Assembly: GCA_050014595.1 (NCBI GenBank)
Contig: JBEKDA010000031.1
Location: forward strand, 3,950-67,949
DNA from: PALSA-129 sp050014595
GTDB taxonomy: Bacteria; Acidobacteriota; Terriglobia; Bryobacterales; Bryobacteraceae
Reading direction: 5' to 3'
DNA: 64,000 nucleotides
A program made the position numbers and the translations under genes. Positions 62,095-64,000 of the stretch are shown one piece after another. The stretch's first letter is position 1; each line of letters starts with the position of its first letter. The notes under the pieces are model-generated. The model saw only the letters and a program-made list of their open reading frames with translations, was not told the origin of the DNA and ran no database searches.

Positions 62095-63207
62095 TCACTT
62101 CCGCGTCAAAACCTCGCGCAGCCGATCGATCGGAATCGCCTCCGCAGTCCCGAACTTAGACCGCACGGTGGTGGCTTGCAGCAGCGAGTTGTAAACCGCT
62201 TCCTCGGTCGCTTCCAGCGCCATATCGAACAGCGGCGAAGCCGCGTCGCCGCCCAGCGCCTCATACGCTGCCGGCCGCGAGCCGGTCTGCTTCACCCGCA
62301 TCGAGACCGCGGTGGAAAATGCGATGGCGAAATCGCCGCTTCCGTTGCTGTAGGAGGAGCCCGTCCTTGCCAGCCCGAACACCGCTCGCGCAGCCAGGCG
62401 CTTCAAGTCCTTAGCGGTTAGCGGCGCGTCGGTTGCCACCACGATCATGCACGAGCCATCTCCGCCGGCTGCCGCCGCAGCCCTTCCCAATGCGCGCCCC
62501 ACCGGCACGCCGCCCATCGTCAGATGCCCGCCGAAATTCGTCTGCACCAGCACGCCTACCGTATAGCCGCCGGTCCGCGTGTCCGCAACGCGCGAGGACG
62601 TGCCGATTCCGCCCTTCCAGCCGAAGCACCGCGTCCCCGTGCCGGCGCCCACGCTGCCTTCCACCACCGCACCGCCCTTGGCGTTGCGGATCGCTTGCAC
62701 GACGTTCTCCGGCTTCACATGCATGCCGCGGATGTCATTCAGGCCGCTATCGTTGGTCTCGCCGACCAGCGCGTTCACCGAGGTCACCCGCTGGTTGCCC
62801 GGTTGCGCCAGGGTGTACGCAATCACCCCTTCCATCGCGGCGCCGACGCTGAGGGTATTGGTGAGGACGATGGGCGTCTCGATGCTTCCCAGCTCTTCCA
62901 CCTGGGTCGACCCCGCCAGTTTTCCGAAAGCGTTACCCACGAAGACCGCGCCCGGCAGCTTGTTCTGGAACAGGTTGCCATCCGCCGGAACGATGGCGGT
63001 CACTCCCGTGCGGACGTCGTCCCCCTCGATCAGGGTGACGTGTCCCACGCGCACGGCCGCGACGTCGGTGATGGCGTTGAGTGGCCCCGGCGAATACACC
63101 CCCGGCGCCAGTCCCAGATCTCGAGCGCGTGGCCGGCTGGTCTGCGCCGCCACCAGCGCCACCACCAGCACCGCCGGCATGTAACGTGTCATATGGCCGA
63201 TCTTCAC
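62095..63207 (-). CDS. P1-family (DmpA-type) aminopeptidase/acylase
   Basis: The proenzyme cleaves itself before a catalytic Ser, giving an Ntn-hydrolase. The site is FGWKGGIGTSSR, and the N-terminal segment ITDVAAVRVGHVTL is diagnostic. I chose the GTG at 63207, with GAGAGG about eight bases upstream. This leaves a signal-like N-terminus (MTRYMPAVLVVALVAAQTSR). Substrates of the family include peptides with D- or beta-amino acids. It is 370 residues long. Confidence 0.88.
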   Translation of the reverse strand: MKIGHMTRYMPAVLVVALVAAQTSRPRARDLGLAPGVYSPGPLNAITDVAAVRVGHVTLIEGDDVRTGVTAIVPADGNLFQNKLPGAVFVGNAFGKLAGSTQVEELGSIETPIVLTNTLSVGAAMEGVIAYTLAQPGNQRVTSVNALVGETNDSGLNDIRGMHVKPENVVQAIRNAKGGAVVEGSVGAGTGTRCFGWKGGIGTSSRVADTRTGGYTVGVLVQTNFGGHLTMGGVPVGRALGRAAAAAGGDGSCMIVVATDAPLTAKDLKRLAARAVFGLARTGSSYSNGSGDFAIAFSTAVSMRVKQTGSRPAAYEALGGDAASPLFDMALEATEEAVYNSLLQATTVRSKFGTAEAIPIDRLREVLTRK

Positions 63208-63570
63208 GATGCTTGCCTCTCTATTTCCCGAAGCTGCTTGAGTGCTTTCTGCTCCGGGAGCCGTCTTGGTCCCCGCAAGGCGCACTTCTCGCCCTGCCGG
63301 AGAAATTCAAAACCGGGAAATTCACGCCAAAGCTCTTGCTCTGTCTGGCTCTGTCTGGCGGCGGCAGCGTGCGCTTGCGCCGGAGAGCCGGCGAGACGCG
63401 AGCGCGGGCGCCGAGAAAGACCACGCGCAGCGACGCTCATGTCCCACTCGTGCGGGCACGGGAGTTCCGCTCACGCGGCGTGGCGCGCTCGAAATCGTGG
63501 CCGCCAGCGCGGCGGGGCCGGGCCGGGAGAAGACGGCGCGGCGCCGCCGCCTCGCAGGTCTGTCGCAGCT
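63208..63570. other. GC-rich intergenic region, no gene supported
   Basis: Between the peptidase start and the small gene at 63571 the sequence is Arg/Gly-coding-like in several frames on both strands, as expected from high GC, and none has a recognisable motif. No repeat family seen elsewhere in the window is present. Confidence 0.4.
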
Positions 63571-63783
63571 TCAGCGTCGTATCGCCACATTGTCGGCGGC
63601 GAGATCGTATCCTTCTTCTTGCGCCGTCTTTACTGCGTCGGCCTGGAGGGTTTGCAGCCCCGCATCCTTCGGGCTCTTCCAGTGCCGGCGTATCACCTCT
63701 TCGCCCACCTGGATGCGCACCAGCCATTGCGATTTCTCATTGTCCCAGGACACTTCCGCCCGGTCCGCGGTTATCAGAGCCAT
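63571..63783 (-). CDS. Small hypothetical protein
   Basis: The ATG at 63783 has AGGAG nine bases upstream. The 70-residue protein reads MALITADRAEVSWDNEKSQW, then LVRIQVGEEVIRRHWKSPKD and AVKTAQEEGYDLAADNVAIR. It has an antiparallel-strand then helix character. The family is unknown to me. A longer start at 63999 is unlikely. Confidence 0.6.
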   Translation of the reverse strand: MALITADRAEVSWDNEKSQWLVRIQVGEEVIRRHWKSPKDAGLQTLQADAVKTAQEEGYDLAADNVAIRR

Positions 63784-64000
63784 ACAGAAACTCTCCTGTC
63801 GCCGGGCCGCTCTCGCCGGCGTCCCGGTGCTGCTCCAAATGTACATCATATTTCGCGTCTGGGGGAAAAGGGCCAAAATGAAGTGAACCCCTGGAGTGAG
63901 ACACGAAGTTAAGGGGGTAAACGCCGTTCGATGAGAAATCATTGCACGGCGAGGTTGATGTTGTCCACTCTGGAAGAACCTGAGCGGAGGATAGGGCAAC

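Overview
This window looks like chromosome from an Acidobacteriota bacterium of the Solibacter/Bryobacter type. The evidence is GC-rich coding on both strands, FtsX/MacB-type 'ADOP' permeases (one with its PadR regulator), a VWFA protein of the acidobacterial type, a very large Oar-like TonB-dependent receptor, and an in-frame palindromic repeat that encodes an ADARGSD-like peptide. I see no rRNA, tRNA or CRISPR array.

Positions 1-34.8 kb are mostly core genome. After a partial ADOP permease come a LuxR-type regulator, an L,D-transpeptidase, a CpaC-like secretin, a cytochrome c and a family 2 glycosyltransferase. A dense forward operon follows: Trm112-like, heptosyltransferase-like, msbA, yicC, gmk, rpoZ, coaBC, uracil-DNA glycosylase, DUF507. 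Next are an amidase with an adenosine-specific kinase, divergent from a molybdenum cofactor operon (moeA-moaC-mog). Then come a VWFA protein, a second secretin, an MscS channel, an RRM protein converging on rpoD, dnaG-rpoD, tatA, HU, recA with a RecA paralogue, a response regulator/histidine kinase pair, an MFS transporter and a TPR protein.

Positions 34.8-48.6 kb are an accessory island. It holds several toxin-antitoxin modules (two HigBA-like, DUF433/DUF5615, MazF/RHH, and a HicB fragment). It also holds a heavily deleted defence-like locus: the C-terminal part of a DNA methyltransferase, a helicase that has lost its core, and a fused nucleoside-deoxyribosyltransferase-like domain. A RepB/ParB pair is divergent from a four-gene operon that encodes its own sigma factor. 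An ArsR/AHSA1/DUF998/DUF998 operon and copies of at least one dispersed repeat family complete the island.

Positions 49-51.6 kb carry a compact HMG-CoA synthase / acetoacetyl-CoA thiolase / DUF35 operon of the archaeal type. The three products are expected to work as one channelling complex that makes HMG-CoA from acetyl-CoA.

Positions 52-64 kb are a mixed region. A broken ADOP permease sits with an intact PadR gene and its probable operator. A GNAT acetyltransferase is followed by a second ADOP remnant next to a dispersed repeat. A TonB receptor has lost its N-terminus beside a serine-recombinase remnant. A GH92 glycosidase, a lone receiver-like protein, a P1 (DmpA-type) peptidase and a small hypothetical protein complete the window.
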